Shown here piece after piece: positions 9,903-19,189 of a DNA stretch of 64,000 nucleotides. The first letter of the stretch is position 1. Every line of letters begins with the position of its first letter. The notes below the pieces were generated by a model. The model saw nothing but the letters and a program-made list of their open reading frames with translations. It was not told where the DNA came from and did not search any database. This DNA is from Candidatus Accumulibacter regalis (GTDB taxonomy: Bacteria; Pseudomonadota; Gammaproteobacteria; Burkholderiales; Rhodocyclaceae). The stretch covers positions 85,738 through 149,737 of the forward strand of contig JEMY01000008.1 of the NCBI GenBank assembly GCA_000585075.1, written 5' to 3'. A program made the translations under genes and the position numbers.

Positions 9903-10048
9903 GAGGCCTAGCCAAGATGGGTATACGGAACTTGGCCAACTATAGATCAAGTAGCCAATAATGTGAAAGGCAATGTAAGCTGGCCAGCGTCTATTTGACC
10001 ATCCCAATTGGCTAGGAACGAGGAAAAGTTGGCCTGCGTCGGCAGATT
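9903..10048. other. Putative res site between tnpR and vapB
   Basis: The AT-richer gap ahead of tnpR holds several inverted arms typical of resolvase binding: CCTAGCCAA (9906-9914) with TTGGCTAGG (10008-10016), TTGGCCAAC (9932-9940) with GTTGGCC (10028-10034), and AGCCAAT (9953-9959) with ATTGGCT (10006-10012, allowing one-base slippage). This position between divergent genes is where res lies in this family. The three subsites cannot be delimited with confidence by eye. Confidence 0.55.
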
Positions 10049-10070
10049 GTATATACTTGCGCATATACTT
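10029..10070 (+). promoter_or_regulatory. Promoter/operator of the transposon-borne vapBC
   Basis: A -35-like TTGGCC (10029-10034) and a -10 TATACT (10052-10057) are 17 bases apart. ATATACTT occurs at 10051-10058 and again at 10063-10070, and GTATAT (10049-10054) faces ATATAC (10063-10068) as an inverted repeat. These overlap the -10, as expected for VapB autoregulation. The vapB ATG follows after AGGGAGA (10083-10089). Confidence 0.55.
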
Positions 10071-10095
10071 TTGTGCCGCACCAGGGAGAACCGTG

Positions 10096-10389
10096 ATGAT
10101 CGAGACGCGTATTGCCAAGCTGTTCAAGAACGGTGCCAGTCAGGCGGTGCGTCTCCCCTCGGACTTCCGCTTTGAAGGGGACGAGGTCTATGTCACGCGC
10201 GACGATGCAACCGGCGATGTCGTGCTGTCCAACCGGCCGGGGGCCAAAACCTGGAACGAATTTTTCGAGTTGCTGCATGAAGTCGACGTTCCCGCAGATT
10301 TCATGGCCGAGCGCCCGCTGAATGTGTTGCCTCAAGAACGAGGCATCTTCGACGACGAACTCTCTACGAACCACAAGGTGAGCCGCTAG
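10096..10389 (+). CDS. vapB: VapB antitoxin carried by the Tn3-family element
   Basis: This 97-aa antitoxin has a SpoVT/AbrB-like (MazE-type) DNA-binding start: MIETRIAKLFKNGASQAVRL. The C-terminal part is acidic and should cover the toxin. ATG 10096 is preferred over the upstream TTG because AGGGAGA lies seven bases before it and because the family begins here. vapC follows after two bases. TA pairs are known passengers of Tn3-family elements and can stabilise them by post-segregational killing. Confidence 0.88.
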   Translation: MIETRIAKLFKNGASQAVRLPSDFRFEGDEVYVTRDDATGDVVLSNRPGAKTWNEFFELLHEVDVPADFMAERPLNVLPQERGIFDDELSTNHKVSR

Positions 10390-10391
10390 CG

Positions 10392-10793
10392 ATGCTGCAT
10401 ATGCTGGACACCGACACGGCAAGCTACCTGATCAAGGGGAAATCGCGCGCGATAGAAGCCAAACTGGCGGCCCTCATGCCGTCGATGGTTTGCCTCTCGG
10501 TGATGACGCGGGCGGAATTGCAATATGGCCTGAAGCGATTGGCGGGCGATCATCGTCTGCATCTGGCGGTGCGCCAGTTCTTCAAGATCGTCCGCATCCT
10601 GCCGTGGGATGCCGATGCAGCGGACTGGTACGCCGAAATCCGCCACCAACTCGTGAGCACGGGACAACCGATCGGCGAAATGGATATGATGATCGCCGCG
10701 CACTCGTTGTCAGCCGGTGCGGTGTTAGTCACCAACAATAGCCGCCATTACGAGCGGATCGCTGCACCGCTAATCCTGGACAACTGGGCGTAG
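10392..10793 (+). CDS. vapC: VapC PIN-domain toxin carried by the Tn3-family element
   Basis: This 133-aa protein is the RNase partner of the VapB just upstream. Key residues are present: Asp in MLDTDTASYL, Glu in MTRAELQYGL, Asp in GEMDMMIAAH, and the Asn-rich VTNNSRHYERI near the end that is usual for the tRNA-cleaving VapC subgroup. The expected target is initiator tRNA by family analogy only. Transcription runs opposite to tnpR-tnpA and toward the duplicated right end of the transposon. Confidence 0.9.
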   Translation: MLHMLDTDTASYLIKGKSRAIEAKLAALMPSMVCLSVMTRAELQYGLKRLAGDHRLHLAVRQFFKIVRILPWDADAADWYAEIRHQLVSTGQPIGEMDMMIAAHSLSAGAVLVTNNSRHYERIAAPLILDNWA

Positions 10794-10830
10794 CTCACCA
10801 ACCAGGTTTGCTTGCTGTGAACACAGGTAC

Positions 10831-11008
10831 AGGCGAATTGCGACCCTTGCGCAATCCCTCAGACGACGAATAGGCAGCGCGCTTGCCCGGATCTGGGGCA
10901 ACAGATACCTTGGGGACGAAGTGGCGGAAGCGTAGGGCTGTAGCCATGCCTAGTCTGACGATGACAAACACCTAACCCGGTTTTCCGTTCCACTGCACCT
11001 CAAACCCC
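10831..11008 (-). repeat. Right long terminal inverted repeat of the Tn3-family element
   Basis: This is the inverted copy of 6122-6302. The outer boundary is the GGGG read on the minus strand at 11008-11005. The inner part repeats the tnpA 3' end, so the passenger genes are enclosed between tnpR and a second transposon end. Confidence 0.85.
10832..10873 (+). pseudogene. Duplicated 3' tail of tnpA inside the right repeat
   Basis: The plus strand encodes GELRPLRNPSDDE and a stop, matching the true TnpA C-terminus GELRPLRNPADDE with one change. It lies 38 bp after vapC and has no start of its own. It is a remnant left by duplication of the transposon end. Confidence 0.8.
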
Positions 11009-11032
11009 TTATACAGCGAGCGCCAAGCTGAC

Positions 11033-11947
11033 TCAGCGTCCTTCGCCGCGCGCCGCCAGATAGATTCCGAAAAGCAGCAGCACAAAGCCAATTCCCTGCA
11101 CGAGGGCGAAGGCCTCAGCGAAAAATATCCAGGCCAGCGCCGCGCTGCCGACCGGTTCGCCGAGCGTGACCACGGCAATGAAGGTCGCGGAGACGTGTTT
11201 CAGCGACCAGTTGTAGGCGGTATGGCCGAGCAGCTGCGGGCCGAGCGCCATGCCCAGCGCGATCAGATAGGCGGCGCCGGCATGGCCGCCGAGCGGCGAG
11301 CCGCTCAACTGGCAGGCGACGAGCAGAAACAGCGAGGCACTGCCGTAGGCCAGCCAGACGTAGGCCGGTAGCGGCAGGTTGGCGCGCAGGCGTCGCCCGA
11401 TCAGCAGGTAGGCGGAAAAGCACCAGCTGCCGACGATGGCCAGGAAGTTGCCGAGCAAGGGGTCGCTGCCGGCGACGCTGCTCTGGCTGTCGCTCCAGAA
11501 GATGAGCAGGCTGCCGGAAAGCGAGATGACGATGCCCAGGACCATCACCGCGCTCGGCTTCTCGCCGAAGAGCAGAAACGACGCAATGCCGACCCAGAGC
11601 AGGTTGGTGGTCACCAGCGCCGTGCTGCTGGCCACCGAGGTGTATTCGAGCGAAGTGATCCAGGTCGCGAAGTGCAGCGCCAGGAAGAAACCGGCGCCGC
11701 AGGTGAGCAGGCCCTGCCGCCGGCTCAGCGCGCGCAGCACGTGGCCCGATTGCCAGAGCGCAATCGGCGTGATGATCAACGCCGCCAGTCCGAGGCGCAG
11801 CGTGGCGATGGTCAGCGACGGCAGGCCGTAGCCCTGCGCCAGGCGCGCCAGAATGGCGCCGAAGGAAATCGCCAGCAGTCCGATGCCGAGGACCACGAAG
11901 GGCAGCCAGCGCGGCGGCGCTTCGCTCTCCTGTCCGCGTTCTTCCAC
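11033..11947 (-). CDS. EamA/DMT-family membrane transporter
   Basis: This 304-aa protein has about ten hydrophobic helices in two EamA repeats (roughly residues 15-150 and 160-300), typical of the drug/metabolite transporter superfamily. GTG 11947 is chosen because the reading frame upstream of it is not membrane-like and runs into livF. It starts 19 bp after the livF stop and reads in the same direction, so it probably closes the gntR-liv-put operon. The substrate is unknown; amino acid or metabolite export would fit the neighbours. The transposon's right end lies 24 bp beyond its stop codon. Confidence 0.82.
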   Translation of the reverse strand: MEERGQESEAPPRWLPFVVLGIGLLAISFGAILARLAQGYGLPSLTIATLRLGLAALIITPIALWQSGHVLRALSRRQGLLTCGAGFFLALHFATWITSLEYTSVASSTALVTTNLLWVGIASFLLFGEKPSAVMVLGIVISLSGSLLIFWSDSQSSVAGSDPLLGNFLAIVGSWCFSAYLLIGRRLRANLPLPAYVWLAYGSASLFLLVACQLSGSPLGGHAGAAYLIALGMALGPQLLGHTAYNWSLKHVSATFIAVVTLGEPVGSAALAWIFFAEAFALVQGIGFVLLLFGIYLAARGEGR

Positions 11948-11966
11948 GCCCCGCGTCCCGTTCCGG

Positions 11967-12695
11967 CTAGGCAGCAGTCTCCGTCTGGGCGCCCTCGAGA
12001 TACGCGGCGCGTACTTCGGGACTGGCCAGCAGTTCGCTCCCCGTACCGGAGAGAATGATCTGGCCATGCTGCAGAACGTAGCCGCGATGCGCCACGCGCA
12101 GGGCGTGGTGTGCATTCTGCTCGACGAGCAGGATGGTCATTCCGTGTTCGCGGTTGAGCTCGCGAATGATCTGGAAGATCTTCTTGATGTAGAGCGGCGC
12201 CAGGCCCAGCGACGGTTCGTCGAGGAGCAGCAGTTGCGGCCGGCTCATCAGCGCGCGGGCGATGGCCAGCATCTGCTGTTCGCCGCCGGAAAGCGTCCCG
12301 GCACTCTGCGTGCAGCGTTCTTCGAGAATCGGGAACAGCGAGTACATGCGCTTCAGGTCCACGGCAAAGTTCATTTCTTCGCCGAGAACGGCGCCCATCT
12401 GCAGGTTCTCGAGAACCGTCATGCGCGGGAAGATGCGCCGCCCTTCGGGAACCAGGGCGATGCCGCGGCGGGCGATCTCGTGTGTCGGCAGGGCGGTGAT
12501 GTCTTCGCCGTCGAAGACGACGCGCCCGGCCGAGGCGCGCGGCTGCCCGAAGATGGACATCATCAGCGTTGACTTGCCGGCGCCGTTGGCGCCGATCAGG
12601 GTCACCACCTCGCCGACCTGCACGGCAACGTCGACGCCGTGCAGGGCGTGAATGCTTCCATAGTGGGCATGGACACCCGACAGTTGCAGCATCAT
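11967..12695 (-). CDS. livF: Branched-chain-type amino acid ABC transporter ATPase LivF
   Basis: This 242-aa nucleotide-binding subunit has Walker A GANGAGKST (about residue 36), the signature LSGGEQQML, Walker B LLLLDEPSLGL and the LivF-type HGMTILLVEQN. It pairs with LivG at the inner face of the membrane to power uptake. Its ATG overlaps the livG stop by four bases. The two adjacent ATGs (12695, 12692) make the exact start ambiguous by one codon. Confidence 0.92.
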   Translation of the reverse strand: MMLQLSGVHAHYGSIHALHGVDVAVQVGEVVTLIGANGAGKSTLMMSIFGQPRASAGRVVFDGEDITALPTHEIARRGIALVPEGRRIFPRMTVLENLQMGAVLGEEMNFAVDLKRMYSLFPILEERCTQSAGTLSGGEQQMLAIARALMSRPQLLLLDEPSLGLAPLYIKKIFQIIRELNREHGMTILLVEQNAHHALRVAHRGYVLQHGQIILSGTGSELLASPEVRAAYLEGAQTETAA

Positions 12696-13531
12696 GGCGC
12701 AGTCTCCGCGTGCAGTTGTTCGTCGGCGTCGTCCTCGCCCAGGTAGGCCTTGATGACGTTGGGATCCTGCTGGATGTGCGTCGGCGTGCCTTCGGCGATC
12801 TTGCGCCCGTAATTGAGCACGCAGATGTGGTCCGAGACATTCATCACCACGCTCATGTCGTGCTCGATGAGCAGGATGGCGATTCCTTCGTCGCCGGCGA
12901 GATGCTTGAGCAGCTCGTTGAGTTCTGCAGATTCGCGCGGATTGAGGCCGGCGGCCGGCTCGTCGAGGCACAACAGCAGCGGGTCGACACACAGCGCGCG
13001 AGCGATCTCGATGCGCCGCTGCATGCCGTAGGGCAGGTCGCCGGCGGCGGTATTGGCCTTGTCGATCAGATCCAGGCGCTGCAGCCAGCCAATGGCCTTG
13101 TCCATCGCCGCCGCTTCGGCGCGCCGGTAGCCGGCAAGGCCGAAGAGCCCGGCCAGCGAGAAACCCGACGCACGCTGCAAGGCGTTGTGCTGGGCGACCA
13201 TCAGGTTTTCGAGGACGGTCATCTTCGGAAACAGGCGGATGTTCTGAAAGGTGCGCACGACCTGCGCCTTGTGCGCCACCTGGTGGCTGGGCAGCGCTTC
13301 GAGGCGCATCAGCCCGCGCTTCGGGTGGTTCAGGCGGACACTGCCCTCGGTTGGCTTGTAGAAACCGGTCAGGCAGTTGAAGAAGGTCGTCTTGCCGGCG
13401 CCGTTCGGTCCGATGACGCCGGTGATCTGGCGCGCGGCAACGTCGAGCGACATGTCGTCGATGGCCAGCAGGCCGCCGAAGCGCATGGTCAGGCGCTCGA
13501 CGCTGAGCAGGGGAGCGGTGGTGGCGCTCAT
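12692..13531 (-). CDS. livG: Branched-chain-type amino acid ABC transporter ATPase LivG
   Basis: This 279-aa ATPase subunit has Walker [13 protein letters not shown], Walker [14 protein letters not shown] and the typical LivG insertion with [11 protein letters not shown]. The signature motif reads [15 protein letters not shown], the usual relaxed form in this subfamily. The start overlaps the livM stop by four bases and the end overlaps livF by four, so livMGF are translated as a coupled unit. Confidence 0.92.
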   Translation of the reverse strand: MSATTAPLLSVERLTMRFGGLLAIDDMSLDVAARQITGVIGPNGAGKTTFFNCLTGFYKPTEGSVRLNHPKRGLMRLEALPSHQVAHKAQVVRTFQNIRLFPKMTVLENLMVAQHNALQRASGFSLAGLFGLAGYRRAEAAAMDKAIGWLQRLDLIDKANTAAGDLPYGMQRRIEIARALCVDPLLLCLDEPAAGLNPRESAELNELLKHLAGDEGIAILLIEHDMSVVMNVSDHICVLNYGRKIAEGTPTHIQQDPNVIKAYLGEDDADEQLHAETAP

Positions 13532-14847
13532 TTGCCTTCTCCGTCGGCCGCATAGCGCAGCGTCGGTTCGCGGTGCGAGAGGATGCCACCCGGCCTCCAG
13601 ACCATGATCATGACCATCGCCGCACCGAAGAGCAGCATGCGGTATTCGGCGAAGTCGCGTCCCAGCTCGGGCAGCAGGACCAGCACCAGCGACGCCAGGA
13701 CGACGCCCAGCTGGCTGCCCATGCCGCCGAGAACGACGATCGCCAGGATGATCGCCGACTCGCTGAAGGTGAAGGATTCCGGCGAGATGAAGCCCATCCG
13801 GGCAGCGAAGAAGACGCCGGCAAAGCCGCCGAGCATGGCCCCGATGGCAAAGGCCGAGAGCTTGACGTTTCTGGCGTTGATGCCCATCGCCTTGCACGCG
13901 ATCTCGTCTTCGCGAATCGCTTCCCAGGCGCGTCCGATCGGCAGCTTGCGCATGCGCGAGACGAAGAGGTTGGTGATCAGGGCCAGCGCCAGGATCAGGT
14001 AGTAGAGAAAGATCACCCGATGGCTGGGCGAATACTCGAGGCCAAAGAACGAGGCGAAGGTCGGATCGTCGCCCGGCGGCTTGAGCTCCAGACCGAAGAA
14101 GGTCGGGCGCGGGATCGACGCGATCCCGTTCGGGCCGCCGGAGAGCTCGGTCCAGTTTACGAGGATGACGCGGACGATCTCGCCGAAACCGAGCGTCACG
14201 ATGGCCAGATAGTCGCCCCGCAGACGCAGCGTCGGCCAGCCGAGGAGGACGCCGAAGAATGCCGCCATGCCGCCGGCGACCGGCAACGCCTCCCAGAAGC
14301 CCCAGCCGAATTGCGTTCCCAGGATGCCGTAGGTGTAGGCACCGACGGCGTAAAAGGCGACGTAACCGAGGTCGAGCAGGCCGGCCAGCCCGACGACGAC
14401 GTTCAGACCCCAGCCGAGCATGACGTAGATCAGCACGGTGGTCGCGGTATCGACGACGTAACGGTTGTCGGCAAAGAAGATCGGCAGGGTCAGCGCGATG
14501 CCGAGCGCCGCCCAGGCGACCCAGGTGAGGAGCGGGCTGCCGGATCGTCCGCTGCTCTCGGCGAGTGCCGCCGCGGCGGTCGCCGCAGCCGAGCGCTCGC
14601 GCGTCAGCTGGTGCGCCTTGAACCGGTCGATGCCGTAACGCAGCACCAGCCGGCCGGCGAAAGCGACGCCGACGAAGATGAACAGGGTCGGCCAGCGGGT
14701 GGCAATCTGCAGCGCGCCGCCGCTGTCGACGGTGGTCAGGCCGATCATCGGAATGCCCAGCAGCAGGGCAATGAAGGCAACTGCCGCGGCGTCCTTGAGG
14801 CGCGTTGCCGGCGAGAGGGCGTGCGGGGCGAGGACGAAAGCGGCCAT
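13528..14847 (-). CDS. livM: Branched-chain-type amino acid ABC permease LivM
   Basis: This 439-aa inner-membrane permease has about ten helices. The conserved cytoplasmic loop that meets the ATPase is visible as [20 protein letters not shown] (about residues 320-340). The N-terminal about 110 residues hold extra helices and a charged linker, as in other long LivM proteins. Its start overlaps the livH stop by one base. Confidence 0.9.
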   Translation of the reverse strand: MAAFVLAPHALSPATRLKDAAAVAFIALLLGIPMIGLTTVDSGGALQIATRWPTLFIFVGVAFAGRLVLRYGIDRFKAHQLTRERSAAATAAAALAESSGRSGSPLLTWVAWAALGIALTLPIFFADNRYVVDTATTVLIYVMLGWGLNVVVGLAGLLDLGYVAFYAVGAYTYGILGTQFGWGFWEALPVAGGMAAFFGVLLGWPTLRLRGDYLAIVTLGFGEIVRVILVNWTELSGGPNGIASIPRPTFFGLELKPPGDDPTFASFFGLEYSPSHRVIFLYYLILALALITNLFVSRMRKLPIGRAWEAIREDEIACKAMGINARNVKLSAFAIGAMLGGFAGVFFAARMGFISPESFTFSESAIILAIVVLGGMGSQLGVVLASLVLVLLPELGRDFAEYRMLLFGAAMVMIMVWRPGGILSHREPTLRYAADGEGK

Positions 14848-15764
14848 CAGACTTTCTCCACTTCAGGGCGGCCGAGCAGGCCGGACGGGCGGAACATGAG
14901 GACCAGGATCAGGATGCTGAAGGTCGCCACGTCCTTGTATTCGGCCGATAGGTAGGCCGCCCAGAATGCTTCGATCATGCCGATCAGCAGGCCGCCGAGC
15001 ATGGCCCCGGGCAAGGAGCCGATGCCGCCGAGAACGGCCGCCGTGAAGGCCTTGATGCCGGCGACGAAGCCGATGAAGAAGTCGACCACTCCGTAATAGA
15101 CGGTGACCATCACCCCGGCCACTGCGGCCAGCGCCGCGCCGAGCATGAAGGTCAGCGAGATCGTGCGGTCGACGTTGATGCCGAGCAGCGCGGTCATCGT
15201 CCGGTCCTGCTCGCACGAGCGTTGCTGTCGCCCGAACGATGTTTTCGTGATCAGCCAGGTGAAACCGGCCATCAGCGCAACGGTGACGACGACAATGAGA
15301 ATCTGCGTGTACGCGAGGCGGACGGTGAAGCCGTCGACGGTCATCAGATCGATTCCGCCGACGAGCACCGGCGGGATCGGCTTGACGCGCGCCCCCTGCG
15401 TCAGCTGCACCATGTTCTGCAGGAAGATCGACATGCCGATCGCCGAGATCAGCGGCGCCAGCCGCGTCGCCCCGCGCAGCGGCCGGTAGGCGATGCGCTC
15501 GACCGCCCAGCCATAGACCGAGGTGAACAGGACAGCGATGATCAGCACCAGCACCAGCGCCAGGGGCACCGAGCTGATGGCGAACGAAGCCAGCAGGGTG
15601 AACACGGTGACGGCGATGAAAGCGCTGACCATGTAGATGTCGCCGTGCGCAAAGTTGATCATCCCGATGATGCCGTAGACCATCGTGTAACCGATGGCGA
15701 TCAGGCCATAGACGGCGCCAAGCGTCAGGCTGTTGATCAGTTGCTGAAGTGCAAGAGCCATCAC
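14847..15764 (-). CDS. livH: Branched-chain-type amino acid ABC permease LivH
   Basis: This 305-aa permease with about eight helices starts [20 protein letters not shown], the LivH hallmark, followed by [10 protein letters not shown]. The ATPase-contact loop is [16 protein letters not shown]. It pairs with LivM. A 106-bp gap separates it from putA upstream on the same strand; no terminator is visible there. Confidence 0.92.
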   Translation of the reverse strand: MMALALQQLINSLTLGAVYGLIAIGYTMVYGIIGMINFAHGDIYMVSAFIAVTVFTLLASFAISSVPLALVLVLIIAVLFTSVYGWAVERIAYRPLRGATRLAPLISAIGMSIFLQNMVQLTQGARVKPIPPVLVGGIDLMTVDGFTVRLAYTQILIVVVTVALMAGFTWLITKTSFGRQQRSCEQDRTMTALLGINVDRTISLTFMLGAALAAVAGVMVTVYYGVVDFFIGFVAGIKAFTAAVLGGIGSLPGAMLGGLLIGMIEAFWAAYLSAEYKDVATFSILILVLMFRPSGLLGRPEVEKV

Positions 15765-15870
15765 CTTCCTCCTTTGCTGCGGGCGCGAAATGCGCTGATT
15801 ATTATCGTGTCGTCAGGTGTGGGCGCTCCTGCCGCTCCGGGTGTCACTCCGCTCTGGCCAGCGTCCTGAA

Positions 15871-18800
15871 TCAGTCGTCACCCGCGTCCAGCGCCATCAG
15901 ACTGGCGTTGCCGCCGGCGGCGGTGGTATCGACCGACAGCGTGCGTTCGCTGGCGAAACGGTAGAGGTAGTGCGGGCCGCCGGCCTTTGGTCCGGTACCG
16001 GACAGTCCCTCGCCGCCGAAGGGCTGTACGCCGACGACCGCCCCGATGACGTTGCGGTTGACGTAGGTATTGCCGACGTGCAGGCGGGCGGTGATCCGCC
16101 GGACGGTGTCCTCGATGCGGCTGTGGATGCCCAGCGTCAGGCCGTAGCCGGTGCTGGCGATGGCGTCGCAGACCTTGTCGAGGTCCTCGCCGCGCCAGCG
16201 GACGATGTGCAGGATGGGCCCGAAAACCTCGCGTTCGAGGCGCGACAGGCTGTCGATTTCGTAGGCGCAGGGGGCAAAGAAGCTGCCGTGGCTGGTCGCC
16301 CGCTCGTCGAGCGCACAGGTGTAGAGCGGTTTGGCGAAGCTGTCCAGCCAGCTGGCGTGGGCGACCAGCACCTTGCGCGCGGCTTCGTCGATCACCGGGC
16401 CGACGTCGGTACGCAGGTCGGCGGGGTCGCCGATGCGCAGTTCCTGCATGGCGCCGGCGAGCATGGTGCTGACGCGCTCGGCGATGTCCGCCTGGACGAA
16501 GAGCACGCGCAACGCCGAACAGCGCTGTCCGGCCGAATTGAACGCCGACGCCACGACGTCGCGGACGACCTGTTCGGGCAGCGCCGAAGAGTCGGCGATG
16601 AGCGCGTTCTGGCCGCCGGTTTCGGCAATCAGCGGCACCAGCGGACCATCCTTTGCAGCCAGCGTGCGGGCGATGATGCGCGCCACCTCGGTGGAGCCGG
16701 TGAAGGCGACGCCGGCACACTCGCGAGCGGCGACCATCGCCGCTCCGACGCGGCCGTCTCCGGGCAGGAAGGCGAGGACATGCGCCGGGATGCCGGCACT
16801 GTGCAGCATGCCCACGGCCAGGGCGGCGACCAGCGGCGTCTGCTCGGCGGGCTTGGCGAGCACCGTGTTGCCGGCGGCCAGCGCGGCGGCGACCTGGCCA
16901 ACGAAAATGGCCAGCGGGAAGTTCCACGGGCTGATGCACACGAAAACGCCGCGGCCGTGCAGCGACAGGCTGTTGCGCTCGCCTGTCGGGCCGGGAAGCT
17001 CGATCGGCGCGGCGAACTTTTCCTTCGCCTGCGCGGCGTAGTAGCGGCAAAAATCGATCGCCTCACGGACCTCGGAAACCGCGTCGACCTGGATCCGGCC
17101 GCCTTCGCGAACGATCAGCGCGACCAGTTCGGGCAGGCGTTCCTGCATCAGGTCGGCGGCAGCGTCGAGAGCGGCTGCGCGTGTCGCGGCAGGGGTGCTT
17201 TCCCAAGCCGGGAAAGCCGCCTGCGCGACGGCCATTGCGGTGCTGACGTCGGCGACGCTGGCCTCGATCACCTGGCCGACGACTTCGCGCTGGTTGGCCG
17301 GCGAACAGACCGGCCGGCTGCTGGCGCCGGAGCCCTGCTTGCCGCCAATCAGCGGCGCGGCGAGATAGTTGACGTTGCGGCTCTGCTGGATGGCCTGGTG
17401 CAGGTGCTGGAGTGCGGCTTTGTCGTTCATGTCCGGTCCTTCACTGTTGGCGCGTTCGGCACCGAAGAGTTCACGTGGCAGCGGGATGCGCGGCTGGCGT
17501 TTGACCGCCAGCGCGGCCAGCCTTTCGACCGGGTCGGCGATCAGCGCGTCGATGGGCAACTCGGCGTCGGCGATACGGTTGACGAACGACGAGTTGGCAC
17601 CATTCTCGAGCAGGCGACGAACGAGGTAGGCAAGCAGGTCTTCGTGACTGCCGACCGGCGCGTAGACGCGACACGGACGGTTCCACTTCTTGGCCCCGAC
17701 GATCTGGTCGTAAAGTTCTTCGCCCATGCCGTGCAGGCGCTGGTATTCCCATTCGTCGCTGCCACCGGAGCTGATCGCAATTTCGGCGACCGCGGCCAGG
17801 GTGTGCGCGTTGTGCGTCGCGAACGCCGGGTAGAAAGCCTGCGGGTCGGAAAAAAGGCGCCTGGCACAGGCCAGGTAGGAGACGTCGCTGGTCACCTTGC
17901 GCGTAAAGACGGGGTAGTCGGCGTGGCCACGCTCTTGCGCGATCTTGATCTCGGCGTCCCAGTAGGCGCCCTTGCACAGGCGGACCAGCAAGCGCCGCTG
18001 ACCGCGGTGCGCAAGGTCGGCGAGCCAGTCGAGCAGGGGCAGGGCGCGTTTCTGATAGGCCTGGATGGCCAGGCCGAGGCCGTTCCAGCCGACCAGTTCG
18101 TGATCGGTGGCCAGCGCTTCGATCAGGCCCATCGACAGTTCGAGTCGCTCGGCCTCCTCGGCGTCGATGGTCAGGCCGATATTCCTGGCCTTGGCCCTGA
18201 CCGCCAGCGCCTTGATGGCCGGCAGCAGCTCGCGGCGCACGCGCTCCTCGTTGGCGACATCGTAGCGCGGGTGCAGTGCCGAGAGCTTGATCGAGATCGA
18301 TGGCGCGATGAACGGCGGCTGGCCGCTGGCCGCGTCGCCGATGGCGGCGATCGCCTTGCTGTACGAATCGAAGTAGCGCAGCGCGTCGGCGCTGGTACGT
18401 GCGGCCTCGCCGAGCATGTCGTACGAGTGCCGGTAGCCGGCTTTTTCGGCGCCGCGCGCGCGCTCCAGTGCTTCATGGATGTTCCGCCCCATGACGAACT
18501 GCTTGCCGAGAATGCGCATCGCGGTGGTCACCGCCTGGCGGATCACCGGTTCGCCGGTACGCGATACCAGGCGCCTGAGAATGCCGCTGACGCTGCGCTG
18601 CGCGGTGTCGAGGTTGACGATCTGGCCGGTGAGCATCAACGCCCAGGTCCCGGCATTGACGAACGTGCTGTGCGAGGCGCCGAGTCGCTTCTGCCACTCG
18701 GTGCTGCCGATCTTGTCGCGAATCAGGCGATCGACGGTATCGGCGTCGGGGATGCGCAGCAGCGCTTCGGCCAGGCACATCAGCACCACGCCTTCGCGGG

Positions 18801-19020
18801 AGGAGAGGTCGTAGGTGGTCAGGAAGGCGTCGATGCCGCCGGTTTTCAGGCGCCGGTCACGAACCGTCTGGACCAGCGGCGTCGCCCGTTGGCGGATGCC
18901 CTCCTGTTCGGAATGGCTGAAGCGTGCCTTGGCGATCAGTTCCGCGACGAGCGTTTCCTCGTCGATGCGGTGATAGTCACGCAGACGCTGGCGTAGTGCT
19001 TGGGGTGTGGCCACGCTCAT
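15871..19020 (-). CDS. putA: Bifunctional proline dehydrogenase / glutamate-semialdehyde dehydrogenase PutA
   Basis: This 1049-aa enzyme oxidises proline to pyrroline-5-carboxylate (FAD) and on to glutamate (NAD). The PRODH barrel spans about residues 60-470, with KLSALHPRYD, LCKGAYWDAEIK and ATHNAHT. The aldehyde dehydrogenase domain covers about 545-1015, with Glu in AETGGQNAL (about 799) and the catalytic Cys in GQRCSALR (about 833). There is no N-terminal ribbon-helix-helix domain, so this PutA cannot repress its own operon as the E. coli protein does. It lies inside the liv operon between livK and livH, which suggests that the transporter feeds it or that the operon handles several amino acids. 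Confidence 0.95.
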   Translation of the reverse strand: MSVATPQALRQRLRDYHRIDEETLVAELIAKARFSHSEQEGIRQRATPLVQTVRDRRLKTGGIDAFLTTYDLSSREGVVLMCLAEALLRIPDADTVDRLIRDKIGSTEWQKRLGASHSTFVNAGTWALMLTGQIVNLDTAQRSVSGILRRLVSRTGEPVIRQAVTTAMRILGKQFVMGRNIHEALERARGAEKAGYRHSYDMLGEAARTSADALRYFDSYSKAIAAIGDAASGQPPFIAPSISIKLSALHPRYDVANEERVRRELLPAIKALAVRAKARNIGLTIDAEEAERLELSMGLIEALATDHELVGWNGLGLAIQAYQKRALPLLDWLADLAHRGQRRLLVRLCKGAYWDAEIKIAQERGHADYPVFTRKVTSDVSYLACARRLFSDPQAFYPAFATHNAHTLAAVAEIAISSGGSDEWEYQRLHGMGEELYDQIVGAKKWNRPCRVYAPVGSHEDLLAYLVRRLLENGANSSFVNRIADAELPIDALIADPVERLAALAVKRQPRIPLPRELFGAERANSEGPDMNDKAALQHLHQAIQQSRNVNYLAAPLIGGKQGSGASSRPVCSPANQREVVGQVIEASVADVSTAMAVAQAAFPAWESTPAATRAAALDAAADLMQERLPELVALIVREGGRIQVDAVSEVREAIDFCRYYAAQAKEKFAAPIELPGPTGERNSLSLHGRGVFVCISPWNFPLAIFVGQVAAALAAGNTVLAKPAEQTPLVAALAVGMLHSAGIPAHVLAFLPGDGRVGAAMVAARECAGVAFTGSTEVARIIARTLAAKDGPLVPLIAETGGQNALIADSSALPEQVVRDVVASAFNSAGQRCSALRVLFVQADIAERVSTMLAGAMQELRIGDPADLRTDVGPVIDEAARKVLVAHASWLDSFAKPLYTCALDERATSHGSFFAPCAYEIDSLSRLEREVFGPILHIVRWRGEDLDKVCDAIASTGYGLTLGIHSRIEDTVRRITARLHVGNTYVNRNVIGAVVGVQPFGGEGLSGTGPKAGGPHYLYRFASERTLSVDTTAAGGNASLMALDAGDD

Positions 19021-19043
19021 CCTGCCTCCCGGTCGATGCGACC

Positions 19044-19064
19044 CGACACGCTCACTGCGTGTCG
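19044..19064 (-). other. Intercistronic hairpin between livK and putA
   Basis: CGACACGC (19044-19051) and GCGTGTCG (19057-19064) form a perfect 8-bp stem with a 5-base loop in the 169-bp livK-putA gap. No T-run follows on the minus strand, so it is not a standard terminator. A stem here could protect the livK mRNA 3' end or attenuate downstream expression, which is common where a binding protein must be made in excess. Confidence 0.45.
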
Positions 19065-19189
19065 CGTCGCGTTGTCGAAATGTCCGCCGTGTTCACCATC
19101 GGGGCGGACGCCGTCGGCCGTTCTCACTGCGGGCAGGGTGCCGGGCGGCAATGCCACCCCGCGCGCCTGCCCTGCCTGCTGTCCCTCGC

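Larger units (their letters stand above)
6122..11008. mobile_element. Complete Tn3-family transposon with a VapBC passenger
   Basis: The 4,887-bp element is bounded by inverted repeats whose first bases are GGGGTC on the left and GGGGTT on the right, each followed by CAGTGGAACGGAAAACC, closely resembling the classic Tn3 end. Inside, from right to left on the minus strand, lie tnpR and tnpA; on the plus strand lie vapB and vapC. A res-like region sits between tnpR and vapB. The five bases outside the ends are AAAGT and TTATA, so no 5-bp target duplication is seen. tnpA carries a frameshift, so the copy may be immobile unless helped in trans. Confidence 0.9.

Noticed and set aside
13573..14955. 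A 460-codon plus-strand frame
   Set aside because: Shadow of livM with Arg/Gln/Asp-rich noise and no domain pattern.
15817..18996. A 1059-codon open frame on the plus strand
   Set aside because: It is the antisense shadow of putA, whose minus-strand product has intact catalytic motifs; long antisense frames are expected at this GC content.
15871..19020. PutA as its own transcriptional repressor
   Set aside because: The N-terminal ribbon-helix-helix domain found in self-regulating PutA proteins is absent.
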